A stretch of 64,000 bases of DNA from Notospermus geniculatus (taxonomy: Eukaryota; Nemertea; Pilidiophora; Heteronemertea; Lineidae). The stretch covers positions 65,421 through 129,420 of the forward strand of contig NMRB01001883.1 of NCBI GenBank assembly GCA_002633025.1. The letters run 5' to 3'. Below the pieces are notes generated by a model that was given only the letters and a program-made list of their open reading frames with translations, was not told where the DNA came from and searched no databases. Below are positions 32,715 through 44,819 of the stretch, in pieces (the first letter of the stretch is position 1; the number at the start of each line of letters is the position of its first letter). The translations under genes were made by a program, and so were the position numbers.

Positions 32715-33143
32715 TTAATCGAGTTGCTACTACCAGACTGGGCCGTCACGCGGTACCGTGATTCGCGCTTTACCGTGATTTTGTGGTGAAAAGAGGAAGT
32801 GGATCGAATGTGGCGCAACCGCACAACTGCTCGCCGAGCATGGTGGGAATGGTGGTCGCGCTGCAGCGTGATATCACGGGGCAGTTGAAGTCAACGTTTT
32901 ACAATGGTTTACTTGTGAAGATTACAACAACAATCGCGGCTAACCGAGGCCACCCGAAGATAAGAGACTTTAGCACGTCTAATTTCAAAAAAGCGTCAAT
33001 CGTTTAAAAAAAGCGTCATTTTGAAATGACCTGTCCAAATGCAATCTCTATCATCTTATCTACATACCTGAACTGAATTTCAGGCTTTGCAGGCGTTTAT
33101 GGCGCCGAAAATGGCATATAATGCAGGTAGGCATGNTTCTTAA

Positions 33144-33646
33144 AGGAGCACGGTATGCGATCTCTTACCAGTATTTTGACTGCCGAGAGGGAGCCACTAG
33201 CGGCAGCAACACGAATACAAAAAACATTACAAAATGTACGTAGTTCATCGGGTCCATTCGCCGACAACGTAGTTAAGGTGCCTGCAGGTCGACATTGCGT
33301 CATGAAGCAACTCGCGGCAACTAGCTTTCCGGCGATGGAAGCAACTCGGAGTGACTGATCAGTTGCCGATTTTGTCGACCTGAGCGCGCTTGCGTCTCCG
33401 AACAACTGCCGGATCCGCTAGTTGAGCGTGCTGTTCGAGAAACTGCCAATTGCTCCGAATTCCTCTCAATCGCTGCATATGCAATGTCGACTTGCGCGTG
33501 GTACTTTTTTATCTGCGACGGATCCGTCGAGTTGCTTCCAGACGCAATGTCAACCTGTAGGCACCTTTAGTCTCTGGGGTTGGAGAGTGGCGCGCGCGGC
33601 GATGGTGGCGCCGGCTGTCGAGAAAAAGTGACAATACCGGGATCCT
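33144..33646. mobile_element. TTAA MITE (copy 2) carrying a nested element
   Basis: Same ends as the 32521 element, flanked by TTAA at 33140-33143 and 33647-33650. About 209 bp once the nested 291-bp insertion and one target copy are discounted. A single N at 33136, four bases before the left TTAA, and matching short flanks (ttcttaa, ttaatcga) in both copies raise the chance that part of this is an assembly join. Confidence 0.75.
33276..33566. mobile_element. 291-bp MITE with TTA target duplication, nested
   Basis: The termini AGGTGCCTGCAGGTCGAC and a near complement (aggtgcctacaggttgac) are flanked by TTA at 33273-33275 and 33567-33569. The sibling MITE at 32521-32714 reads through the same place with a single TTA. 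The three-base target fits PIF/Harbinger. No transposase. Confidence 0.85.
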
Positions 33647-34629
33647 TTAATCGAATGGGGACGCTAGCTCAACAGAGGGCAGCACACCGAAACACGGTCC
33701 TAATACAATGGACGCCGTTTGTGTGGGAAATTGATGAGGACCGGGATGTCAGTTTCATTTCAATAGATTTAACCACTAGTGACACCTATTGAAAAAGTCG
33801 GCTGTCGTCCCAATTGCTACAACGTCCTTTCACCTGATCTAAATCGGGGTGATTGATCGACGAATCAACTGGTCGTAATCCACAAGGGTTTCTCGATCGA
33901 GGGAGTGGGATTGGTCATGCGATGATAAAAACGTACACCTACACACCCTATGGTCGAGGTGAACATTTCACCGACGAATATGAGAAATAATGGCAAGACA
34001 AAATGCGCCTGTATGGGGGATGTCAACTGGAGTCCCATAATGGCATATTAGTCTTTCTTTCTTCTCCACCGTACTTATAAACGTTCAATTGCCATTATCA
34101 AGGCCCATATCGCAACGAAAGGCGTGCTTCTCCACTATGGATGGGCATCCATAAACTAATGCGGTGATTTGCTAAGGAGGACATCGAAACAATACAATCA
34201 GATAATTCTTTGTCGTCATAAATATGGAATAGGGATTGTAAATTGTAATAAGCACGGATGATTACAGGGAGATGGGTTCCCTTTGTACGTGACTAGCAAT
34301 AGTATTACATGTGATTATCCGCTGACTTGGAGGTAATCGAGCGGAGGGGTGGTGGACCCAATCTTGTCTTCGCACAAACCCTTTATCCAATTACTGCGAG
34401 AGGCTTGATTATAGCCGTGAGATGGGGATGGGCCAGAACTGCTCACAAGAGAATGAAGACGGCCGAATAATATGACAGCCCTGAGCTATTTTTGGCTATG
34501 ACTGGTCTGATTACACCTTTGTTGGTCGAGTGTGATGTCAGCATCTGACATTTTCCCTGGAGGCTACGGTGCCCAAAAAGAGAGGGAACAGACCCCAGAC
34601 AAATCCAGACACATCCTGCAGAGACACCT

Positions 34630-34865
34630 GGCTGACGTTTGTTGAGCTAGGCATAGCGATGGGGACAAGACCAACAGGTGGCGGGACGCTATGGCATCGA
34701 GCGACTGACGACGGTCAGCATTCAAGCTGGCTTCAAAAAGCTGGAAAGAACAGAGAGTGTTGCCTGGACAGCAATTGTCCTAGCGTTAGAATCTGCGGAA
34801 TGCTTCCTGTGTGATCACAACGGACGCTAGGGCACATCCAGCATGACTGCTCCGTGCCGAAATAC
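34630..34865 (+). pseudogene. Short LINE C-terminus relic
   Basis: A degraded frame shows RTESVAWTAI, then CFLCDHNGR, then, after a one-base shift, LGHIQHDC. The C-x2-C...H-x3-C arrangement at 34797-34854 is the zinc motif found at the end of many non-LTR retrotransposon proteins. Too short to place in a clade. The flanking stretches (33,655-34,560 and 34,870-35,500) are unassigned. Confidence 0.4.
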
Positions 34866-35506
34866 CAAATGGAAGCCAAATCCAATGACATTATACCGTA
34901 GTCATTCATAAATGACAGGTTCACTGCCTATTTAAAGGGCCTCTACGTAGAGAACTGGTGGATTAGTGGATTGTTGGCCGTGCCCAATGACCACCAACCC
35001 TCATGGCCATATGTTGCGAGCTTGTGATCAATGTCCGATATATCAGTATCCAAACAAGAAAGCTTCCTGTCTCGCTTCGATGACAATCGATTTGAAGTGT
35101 TCTCTGGCTGTTTGCCTGACCTCTTGCTCTGCTCAAGGCGTCAGCTTTCATTCTTTACGTTATGTACTGGGTCGTTTTGTGTGCAACTGTGGTATACATG
35201 TACATTACATCATGGAAACCTAGCCGCACTGGTTACATGTATCCAGCCTCTCCAATCTTCCACCTCATAAGTTTCTGAATGCGGAAGAAAAATGCCCGGC
35301 AGCATTCCGTATTACACACTTAAATCTTCATCCAATTATTGTAGGAGGGTCAGTAAACACCATAGAATCGATTATGGCAAGCCATAAAACCGTCTGGCCA
35401 AAGGATAGGAAACCATGGAGTCGTTGCAGATAATGACCGTTCTTGCCCTACAGAGTTCGTATTACAGAGTTCAACAGATCGAACAGGAATCGTTGGCAGT
35501 GCTTAT

Positions 35507-35889
35507 GCCCCGCTTTCACTATACACTACGAATGTCCCGAATCTGAAATCGTCAAAATTCGTGGCTAATCGGGTTGAAAAATATGCCGAATGTCAAGAAT
35601 GGGATAAGAAACAAGTACGAATTCAAAGAATCATGTAATTGTACGAATAAGGTACGACTCACTTACGAATATTCGTGCCCGATTCGTACTTGATTCGTAA
35701 AATACATTCGGGACATTCGTGCCTGTTTCGCCATGTTTTCAGCGTGAGTCCATGATGCCCAGCTTTCACTGACGCTACGAATGTTCCGAATCAGAAATTT
35801 GTCCGGTTCGTCCGGTCAAATTTGTGTTTGTCAACTTCCAGATTCGGGGGGATTCGGGATATTCGTAGCGTAAGTGAAAGCGGGGCATG
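35507..35889. repeat. Composite foldback, atgccccgctttcact ends
   Basis: The end motif atgccccgctttcact plus tacgaatgtcccgaatc occurs at 35507, again in the same direction at 35756 (with one deletion), and inverted at 35889. This suggests one element nested in, or recombined with, a relative. No coding potential. Confidence 0.65.
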
Positions 35890-36156
35890 ATTACGCCCAC
35901 GACAACAACGTTTAGCGATGGTTCACCTACAGACCTTTCCAACAAAGATGGCCGTCTAACAATTCTCACCATATGACGTCAATTGATAGCTCAATACCAT
36001 TCAATGGCTGCTGGCACACAAAGCTGGTCAACCGGGCATGGGCACAAACGTTCATAAAATAATTGTCTGAGAGGATGCGTTTGGTAGTGTCATGTCATGC
36101 TTGGACAATGAACGGCCACGACGTCATGTGGGAGAACTGGTAGGCCGCCATCGTTG

Positions 36157-36533
36157 TTGGAAAGGAGACACCCGAAAGATATTGCCCGGCGGGCACTAGT
36201 TGTTTTTATTTTGATTAGCGCACAGTGCCGTCTGTTAATCAGCGGTGACACTACATTATGCCACAGGCCCCTGGTACCTAACCAAACGTATCTAAAAAAC
36301 ACAACACGTATCTAAAAACACACCCCGAGCTCACGAATTCGTGAGCTCAGGGTGTATTTTTTACAAACTTAGTGTTTTTGGTTAGGTACGTGTTCTAAAC
36401 TCACTGACAGCATTCCAGGGCCCTGTGCCATAGCGTAGTGTCACCGTAAATTAACAGGCGGCGCTGTGCGCTAATCAAAACAAAAACAACTAGTGCCCGC
36501 CGGGCGATATCTTTCGGATGTCTCCCTTTAACA
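36157..36533. repeat. Foldback element with perfect 22-bp central palindrome
   Basis: The arms begin aaRggagacaYccgaaagat and run about 150 bp each. At the centre, 36327-36348 is a perfect palindrome (gagctcacgaa and its mirror). The following 36,534-38,167 contains no recognisable gene; the ORF at 37513-37917 (minus) has no family signature. Confidence 0.75.
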
Positions 36534-38167
36534 CTGGGAGGAATCTTCCCTTAAAATGTAGTCATAGGCTATCCGGGCCGTTGCATCTCACAGTGCAACA
36601 TATTGATACGTTACTTCCAACCTATATCACCAAATCCTTCACATTAAATCATCCGGTATCCGCTCCAAAGAAGGATTAGCTACCATGCCTTTGATATTTT
36701 ATTCATGAATGTAAACCATAAACGTATTCCCTGAAGACAAATTCCTTCTCTACAATCGTGTCGAAACATAAATATTGACGTCAGTGTTTCAGACATACAT
36801 GAACGCCGCCCTCGTGGGATTTAAATTTCACTGCCCATTTCGTTTAGTTTTCGTTAACTTTACATATTTTGCATTAATTCCCTTTGTTTTATAGGAAAAC
36901 TCGACAGTGAAACATGCAAGTAAGTTATTTGAAATTCAAGGTTCGGTCCTCTGGAGGTTTCACGGCCTCATACTTACTTTCTTGACCAATCGTTCTTCCT
37001 GATAAAAATGACAGAAACGTTGCTATCGCACTGAATGTAGATTTCTAAGGAGGTTTTTACGTGTTGAGGTGCTAATAAAGACAAATCCGGGGCGCAAAAT
37101 CGCTGTACATGATTACGACAAGCCTTGCATTCGGATGAGAATGAGAACCTGTCGGGTACGGTAATAAAAGACTGCGCAGGGAAAAACTACATGGATAGTG
37201 TTTTTCGGATGATCTGGCCAAAGGTACTCGGCTGACCTCTTGTCACTAAACTGTAATGGTGTGATCACAAAAAGGAATGTTGCACAACCCTCGACAGCCA
37301 GTGTCATGGCTGACTGCCTTTAGCTGACACCGTGAAAGAGCTATTGATTACGCCAACCCTAAGGATAATCTAGTGTTGTGCAACACCACTATCTTTTGGT
37401 AAATGTGATCTGGTCACTTTCCGGAGTTCAACTAAGTACCTTTGGCCAGAACGATTCATGTACATACATGGCACTTGCTTCACGCTGCGACTTGGAAAAA
37501 ATCAAGTAAATGTCATCGGTTTTTTTCTACCGGCGGAACGATACATGTATCACAGAGAATTGTTACCCTCATCGACTTTATGTAAATTTGCACACGACAA
37601 GCCGAAGAGATATCGAAACATCGTATTTGGATACTGAAGAGGAATGAGAGGCCGAGTGTCAAATTCAACGACTGAAGAGCAAAGAAATAACTAAGAACAC
37701 AGATTATGAGATGCGAAAGCAGTCTGCCTTCGTCATATTCAAATCTGTCTTGTACGTGACCTGCTCCTTTGCGTCTCTCCCGACATTTTTCCACATTACG
37801 CCGTATTTGGCAGTGTGTAAATCTGACTGCTCGCCCACACGATACTGGACTGGCTTCTTTGACACTTACGGCGGTAATATTTGTGGCGTTAACATTAGCC
37901 TTATAGAATAATATCAAAAATAGATAAGAGAGGATATATTTTTGATAATATACATGTAGAAGCAGGGCGAAACCTTGAGAGATAACGTCAAGATGAGATC
38001 ATGGAGAAAGTACATGTAGGCCTAGGCTAGTATTTATTTGTGTGGCGGTGTAGGAAAACCCGTCAACAAGGGCTGTCAAGTTGCATGTGCTTTGATCTGC
38101 TACTGTTTACCTGTTACGTAATACATTTCAGCTATTGAAATGTTCGGGTTCATCACGGCCAATGGAA

Positions 38168-38289
38168 GGTTTTCGCAAAGCCCCCGAAACGCCGACGCGA
38201 ACGCTTATCCTATTGTTCGGTGCTCTCTTCGTGGCATCGAACAATGGGTTTGGCGTTCGCGTTGGCGTTTCGGGGTCTTTGCGAAAACT
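38168..38289. mobile_element. Foldback MITE with gttttcgcaaag termini
   Basis: The arms gttttcgcaaagcccccgaa, then acgcgaacgc, are mirrored at the right. Relatives with more decay are at 47393-47505 and 52922-53033, and a terminal fragment lies upstream of receptor G3 at 11188-11208. The plus ORF through it is a by-product. The stretch 38290-39011 is unassigned. Confidence 0.75.
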
Positions 38290-39011
38290 CGCCAGTCTTT
38301 CTTTCGTCTTATAAGTAATTTGTTGGTGGCATGCCCCTCTAGAAATTCTTTTGATACCGAAAGTATTCAATTTGCCGTGTCCCAGAAGTCCAAAAATGAA
38401 CATACATGTAATGTAAACAACCATGTTTACAAACGTTGAATGTAAACAATGATGTTATGATACATTATCTTTAACAAGTTAAATGCCACTTTCATTGACA
38501 TGTTGCGGCGATTGGCATCGGTTTGTCTGTCAGCCTAAGTCCACCTTCTACACTTCACGTACGGCCTTCATGTTTCCATTCATTCCTGGATCACCATCTT
38601 TCTTAAATAAAACAGCTGAAACCGTAAATCATCTCTCCTCGTGAATATAAAGTATACGCTTACCAGTAGATAGTTTGTCTGTGTAAATGTCTCAAAGATG
38701 ACGAAGAGGTATCATTTGTTTTATCTTAATACCGCAACCCGCTGATTCATCTGACAATGGAGAGATGAGTCTGCCACAGGCAACTTACTGGCCGGTTATC
38801 GGGTGCTTGTTGACTGGCAAATCTATCATCCTACACGCTTTCATTGTTACAAAATATAATGAATCGGCAAGGAGGTCTGTGGTGTTGCGAACGGCAACGG
38901 AACTAAGAGTTAGTTTGATACGAAAATAAGCCTAGTACGTTGTGCGATAAAAGAAACACTTGACGAAAATACATGTAGTTCTTTGCATCAAGAAGTTCCT
39001 TTACTTCCTGT

Positions 39012-39232
39012 ATAGAGGTTCTTCACGTGATGTCACATTTCCATGACGACACGATGCCGCCATTTTGGCCGTCAAAATGTCAAGCGGTGTCACGGCATGA
39101 ACGCAGTGTCAACACACATATCCTGACGTGAAAATGTCATGACATGATAGTTTTGACGTCATCGCCGGCCATTTGACGGCCAACATGGCCATAATCATGT
39201 GACCGATGTGGCGTCAGTGAAGAACCCTATTG
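39012..39232. repeat. Foldback element, about 220 bp
   Basis: The ends taRaggttcttcac and complement enclose a partly mirrored interior including ccattttggccgtcaaa and tttgacggccaacatgg. Non-coding. Confidence 0.65.
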
Positions 39233-39321
39233 TCAATTATCATGCACCTCTAACACAGGTTTCACAACAGGAAATGGTCAGATATGAACTGTCTGCTATT
39301 ATGTGACAGCGAGATATACAG

Positions 39322-39662
39322 ACACTGTTAAAAATATCTGTATCTGTGTTACTCTGCTGCCATCATTTGCTGTAAAAAATTTTAACAGCAAAATTTTTAC
39401 AGCAAGTGCTGGCAGCAGAGTAACACAGCACTTTTCTGTATTTTGACAGCACCCGTTTGCTGTATTTTGACAGCAAAATGGAATAAATTCTACAAAAAAT
39501 GTTGTCTTTAAAACTGAGAAACTGTAATCTTGATGCTGTTAATTTCCAGTAAAAAAACAGCAGTTTGCAGTAAAATGAAGATTTTACAGCAAGCATGCAG
39601 TGAAAATTCTCTGTAAATTTACAGGTAGGCTACTGCTGTAAATTTACAGATATTTTTAACAG
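39322..39662. mobile_element. 341-bp inverted-repeat element with CACTGTTAAAAATATCTGTA ends
   Basis: The 20-bp terminal repeats are identical on both sides. The inside is built from many short words (tacagca, gctgtaaa, ttttgacagca) and has subterminal inversions such as gctgctgccatc. The form is like hAT-related MITEs, but no clear 8-bp target duplication is visible. Confidence 0.75.
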
Positions 39663-40384
39663 TGATGACAACAGATCACATTTTTGTCATCGTGTTTGGA
39701 TCCTTCTGGCCAGCACATAGATGTGGGATGGTGGCATTTAGGAAAAGGTGTTTTATTGTTGTATGGGAAATCAAATTCCTTGTTTCCCGAACACCATGGC
39801 AAACACAAACACAATTTTGCCTTTGTCAAGTTTGCGCGACAATTGAATGCTAACACCTAGCTTTGTCAAGAATCGGCAGGAGCTACAGGGTACTCTTCAG
39901 CCTTTAATAACAGGAGACCATGTTTTTTCGTTCTCTTCCCGGTGGAAGGAAACCAAACGTAGAAGAATTCCTAGACAACCACTAAAAGAGAGAATCATAT
40001 GCAGGCAGGTCTACATAAACTACAATGGAAGAATTTATTAGAAGTCGTATGATTTGTATCAAACTGTGCTTTGTACGGGCTTCCATACAAAAACGGTCGT
40101 TTTTTTCGAATAGACCTACATCTATGTAATAAATTTTGTCGGTAGAAAATGCGTGCATTGCCCCTGCACATCCATTGCTGCAGAAGGATAGTTTACCTAC
40201 ATTACAAGGTATCCACCAATTTCGTCCCACTCTTCGGGTCGGAAGACGTTCTGAGATGTTGAAGGTTGGAACTTTCTGCCAAGTCTGTCTGCCTTCGCCG
40301 GAAATTTTTGCTACCAATCATTTCATATATCGTGAAAACTTGAAGCTTTAGGCTGCCAGATCACTGACGAGCCATGAAAAGAAC

Positions 40385-40475
40385 GCGCTTCCGGGTTGAC
40401 ATCCGATGTGCGCATGCGCAGTTTCCTGGCATTCCCATGGTGATCACCTGGCAAGATGGCGCTAGCGAAACTGAT
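40385..40475 (+). promoter_or_regulatory. Housekeeping-type core promoter module (ETS, NRF-1, YY1)
   Basis: In 80 bp appear cttccggg (ETS-like, 40388-40395), the perfect palindromic NRF-1 site TGCGCATGCGCA (40411-40422) and caagatggcgc (YY1-like, about 40453). The YY1-type word contains an ATG, as at many metazoan housekeeping starts; the short frame after it (MALAKLI) ends at TAG unless spliced just before. No downstream exon could be joined with confidence. NRF-1 modules can drive either direction. Confidence 0.5.
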
Positions 40476-40888
40476 CTAGTAATAGTTTTATAGCCTTGTT
40501 ACCGACATCAAAAGATTATTACTTTGACTCATTCATATGGGTTGCATATTCACTTCTCCGGTGGGCTAGACAAAACATGTCGGGATCAGTTTCGAGCGGA
40601 TAAACCAATTAACCGGATCAACAATCAATCATCATCGACAATGGTGGAATACTAATCAAGGGAGACTGGGCAATGTGAATAAGTAGTGGTTACCTGAATT
40701 ATAGCTGTCGTTAAAGAGTCAGCAAGTGGCGTCACTTTTAATGGCAATTTGAAAATGCCGTGGTTGTCACAATGTAGAGCAGCGAAGTTTTGGCTGTAAC
40801 AGGATCATCAACACAACAGGGGAAAGCCTCGTTTGAGTGCATGCAGAGCATAGGGTCTAGATGCTACAACATGAGATTAGTTATTTAA

Positions 40889-41070
40889 AGCGAATCGAAA
40901 GCGAAAAAAAATGATTTAGAAATAGAATTTGAAAGGGGACGAATTTTCAGGAAAAATGTAAACAAACTTCTCCAGAATGTCAACAAAGAAATTTTCGTGC
41001 ATTTTGATTGGCTGAATTTTGTGTTTACAAACACCAGCCAAATGTAAACAAAATCCGCTATCGATTCGCT
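40889..41070. mobile_element. 182-bp MITE with TTAA targets
   Basis: The termini AGCGAATCGAWAGCG and complement are flanked by TTAA at 40885-40888 and 41071-41074. The AT-rich interior has the word tgtaaacaaa twice. The termini differ from the other TTAA families in this window. The stretch 41,075-41,424 is unassigned. Confidence 0.75.
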
Positions 41071-41424
41071 TTAACTTAATATGTTAGCCTCAAAAATCGT
41101 TGATATCGAAACTAATGCACGACTTTCTCTTCTAACTCCGAGCCTCGTGACTGTATCCTAACGTCGTGAGATCTGAGGAACAGGCTATATGATAATACAC
41201 GTACACGATGCTTACCCGTGGTAAAACCACTTTTACATGTACACTGTAGATAGGTAGTAGCTTTGTATCGGGGCCTTGGACCAAATCAGCAGTTGATCTT
41301 CAACAAGGTGTCGCACTCATTTTCTAAGTACATGTATGGTAAAACCACATTTTCGCAGATCAGCGGGCCGGACCGCTTTTTCCCCATGTGACTGAGGTAA
41401 TCGTAGTCATGTGGTACATCTTAT

Positions 41425-42034
41425 TATAATGGACGGTAGCCATGTTGGATATGTTATCAACCTGAGTTGACCCGTTATCTGCTATACCTTGCTATGTTAT
41501 GACTGTACACACTTCGGGTGCACCGGACTTTGTGCCCTATCTCCTCCTTAGTTAGAGCTACAAGCCTACGAAGAGCGGCCTATGTGTACAGTACAATAGG
41601 AGGAGAGTGCCCTTACGGCATTTTGGTTTTAAATGAAGTGATTATTTGTATGAAAAAGAGATAAAATCAGTAGTGTGGTGACCTGTGCTGCCATCAACAA
41701 GACAGACAGTCTCAGAATGCCAGTGACCTACCAGTGACTGGTAAGCAGATACACAGTAGGACTCATGTGAACCTATACCATGAATCTTGGCATTATGATG
41801 CTGATTGAAGAGGTGTAATAAACCAGACATGCTACTGCTTAAACAGCATAGAAAGTCAAAACTGCTCCTCACTGCTCATGGATTTGATGGTAAACGATTA
41901 AGAAGTGGATTCCTAGCCATGAAACTACCCCTTTCCAAACACACTCATCAATAAAGCAACAGACCCTCCACCACAGGATATTCATGGACAAACACACTCC
42001 CTCAAAATGTGTTCACCACTGGTCAATATGCTAG
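41425..42034 (+). repeat. About 610-bp dispersed element (copy 1)
   Basis: It is collinear with 46221-46803, which is a clean insertion relative to copy B of the segmental duplication, so this is a mobile repeat. It starts tataatggacggtagcc and ends gtcaatatgctag. No terminal inverted repeats or poly-A tail were seen, so the class is unclear. Confidence 0.7.
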
Positions 42035-42060
42035 TAGGCCTAATAAGTAGGATTAACTCA

Positions 42061-42122
42061 GTCACATGGCCAAAAAGGCTGTCTACAAATAGTCACATGG
42101 CCAAAAAGGCTGTCTACAAATA
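42061..42122 (+). repeat. 31-bp tandem duplication
   Basis: gtcacatggccaaaaaggct plus 11 bases occurs twice in direct tandem. The next 600 bp (42123-42726) hold nothing I can assign. Confidence 0.85.
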
Positions 42123-42726
42123 GCTAATGAACTGTCCCTATGACTGAGTAGCTACAGTATATTCCTTTACAAAATTGCTCATAACAAAAAAATGAAACAT
42201 GGAAATCATGTTAGAGATTATTCAATTTCGTCGAAGAATTCTTAACCAAGTTTCAACGGTGAGTAAATTTATGGTGAACCTCATTTCATGAATGCGTGGT
42301 GTCGTTCATTAGATTATGGCGTGTCTTCTGATCACAGAGAGGAACGATTACCCATCGATTCTTGTTACGGCGGTGTCAGAAATGTCAAAAGGGGCGATAC
42401 ATGAACTTATTAATCGATTGTATGCTGCCATCGTGCAGCTCCAGGTCCCGCTGGCTCTAGTCTAAACTCCTCCCGCAGTTTCAAACCGCTATTCACTACG
42501 TTACCCGCGCTGTGAAACTGCTTCAGTTAGTGCCACGAGTACGAATATAGGCCTATACGCACACACGTACAGTGTACATTTTGTACACGTATCTTCTTAG
42601 CCAATCAGAAAGTGTGTTACGGCGGCGTCGGTTAAACCTGTGGGCGTATGATTGGATCCCTCGTCAACAGCGCCATCTATTGACGGTCCTTCACTTTTGG
42701 CGCCAATCATACCAGTGTTAGTAGGT

Positions 42727-42990
42727 CTATACCTGTGGCCAGCTGAACACTGGGGACGAGTGTAGCTGTAGTCCAGCACATCCTATAATCGGTTCCTTCA
42801 TGTATTGTTCGCCAACTCCTAAAATTCTACCCTGTCGCTCTCTAAATCTAAGTCTGTCATCGATCAGCCACGGTTCCTTCTGCTGCTTGGCCAATAATCT
42901 CGTGATCCTGGCACCAATTTCTACAAGGTCCCCATGGGATTTGGATAAGGTCCCCAAATGGCTCTGCTCCGCCTGCAAACATATCGGCAA
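42727..42990 (-). CDS. Candidate exon or ORF, helix-forming, function unknown
   Basis: An 87-codon minus-strand frame with protein-like composition: SHGDLVEIGARITRLLAKQQ followed by EPWLIDDRLRFRERQGRILG. The first part is likely alpha-helical and perhaps coiled. A splice-acceptor-like tatgtttgcag precedes GCGGAGCAG at its start (about 42970). The first about 40 codons are repeated in frame in the duplicate at 43363-43480, with few replacements. I recognise no family. It could equally be chance, because the duplication is recent. Confidence 0.25.
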   Translation of the reverse strand: MPICLQAEQSHLGTLSKSHGDLVEIGARITRLLAKQQKEPWLIDDRLRFRERQGRILGVGEQYMKEPIIGCAGLQLHSSPVFSWPQV

Positions 42991-43756
42991 GCTAATTGAA
43001 CTAATACCAGAACGACCAGCAATCTAGACAACAAACGTCCAACGGTGACTTGTTCGCAATTTCGCCAAGACCGTACGATGCAATCAACCGTGGCGTCTTG
43101 GCCGTCAACGTGAAGTGAATGTATTTTGTGCAATGATCCCTATAGGAACTGTTCGAAGACTGTTTGTTTTAATTCAACGCCCTGTAGTCGATTGCAGCGC
43201 CACCCAACGTCTGATCAACGCATATGATATTTTTCACGTTGACGTATGATTTTTTCATGGCATTAATATTACTAGCATGATACCCATGGCGAGCACATAC
43301 GCACAGGGTGCATGTGGTCAGAGGATGGCATAAGGGGTAAAAAATATAATGGCACCATAGGACGGTTCCTTCTGCTGCTTGGCCCATAATCTCGTGATCC
43401 TGGCACCAATTTCTACAAGGTCCCCATGGGATTTGGATAAGGTCCCTAAATAGCTCTGCTCCGCCTGCAAACATATCGGCAAGCTAATTGAACTAATACC
43501 AGAACGACCAGCAATCTAGACAACAAACGTCCAACGGTGACTTGTTCGCAATTTCGCCAAGACCGTACGATGCAATCAACCGTGGCGTCTTGGCCGTCAA
43601 CGTGAAGTGAATGTATTTTGTGCAGTGATCCCTATAGGAACTGTTCGAAGACTGTTTTAATTCAACGCCCTGTAGTCGACTGCAGCGCCACCCAACGTCT
43701 GATCAACGCATATGATATTTTTCACGTTGACGTATGATTTTTTCATGGCATTAATA
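42871..43756 (+). repeat. Tandem duplication, about 400 bp x 2, separated by 92 bp
   Basis: Copy 1 is 42871-43270 and copy 2 is 43363-43756, with an offset of about 492 bp. They differ by a few substitutions and a four-base indel (tgtt, near 43165). The spacer 43271-43362 is unique. Confidence 0.85.
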
Positions 43757-44819
43757 CTATTTTCACAATTCTAATGTTTGCTTCATACACACACCAAACA
43801 CGTCTACTTTTACATGTACGTCTGCTTCACTCGCACGACACGTACATGTTCGTCTAATTCTGCGGAAATAACCGCCCATACACGTAGCCTGCAGTTGCTG
43901 GTTTATGTATCATGCAGAAAATGTAGGCTACAGACATGACTGCCAGCCAGACAAAAAAAACGAAGGGAAAGACATCAATTTTTAAAGGTTGAGTAGCCAT
44001 TACAAACTGGACTAATGGTTTAATGACGCTATCACATTATTCTTTTATCAGATGATGTTTGCCTATCGACCAGATGTTCGACAAGAGGGAACGAATTCCT
44101 GTGATTAAAGCGGCAGACATTCCAACAGGACAAGTACCGCCCAACACGACCATTCCCTGATTAACTTGCATAAGACGAGAGCTAGGCAAATAATTGTGCA
44201 TCTCGGTTATATCATGTATACACAGAAACCATACAGTGTCCGTCTTTTTCCTGGTGGTGGGCGGAGTGAAACCCGACGGAAGCTTCGTTGATAAACACTG
44301 CCATGATTAAACGGGGAGGTGATTTCCGATGCCAGGAATATATGCCGGTAGGTCTGGAATAGTTATTAGGTGACTCGTGACGAGACACGTGACGGCCTCG
44401 AAACACCCACACCAAAACTTATCTTTCTGTTGATGAAAAAATACCATCACCTGAACTGCGAAAACCCCTCAAAATATAGTGTGAACTCAAGCAAATAAAA
44501 CGTGTAGAAACGTGTTTAGTGCCTTAAAAGGCCAAAGGGCGTGAAAAGCCCCGACGAGTAAAGAAAAGAGTCCAGTGAAGAGAAAGGTTGTAAAATTACT
44601 TTGATAAACATTTGTCTCCAGCAGCGCAACGCCCTGACAATTGAAGAGAAGAGACCAATGACAAGGGGCCTGTTTCGTAAAGTGACATAAAAGCTAATGG
44701 TGTACTTTAATTCAGTGCATTTTCCATTTGGTTGAAGGTACCATTAGCTTAAAGTCACTTTTTGAAACGGACCCAAGGAAGACTAGTACACATGTATGAT
44801 AGAAAATTGCCTTATGTAC

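Noticed and set aside
38140-38439. Plus-strand 99-codon ORF as a gene
   Set aside because: It runs through the foldback at 38168-38289; the same peptide pattern appears wherever that element end occurs.
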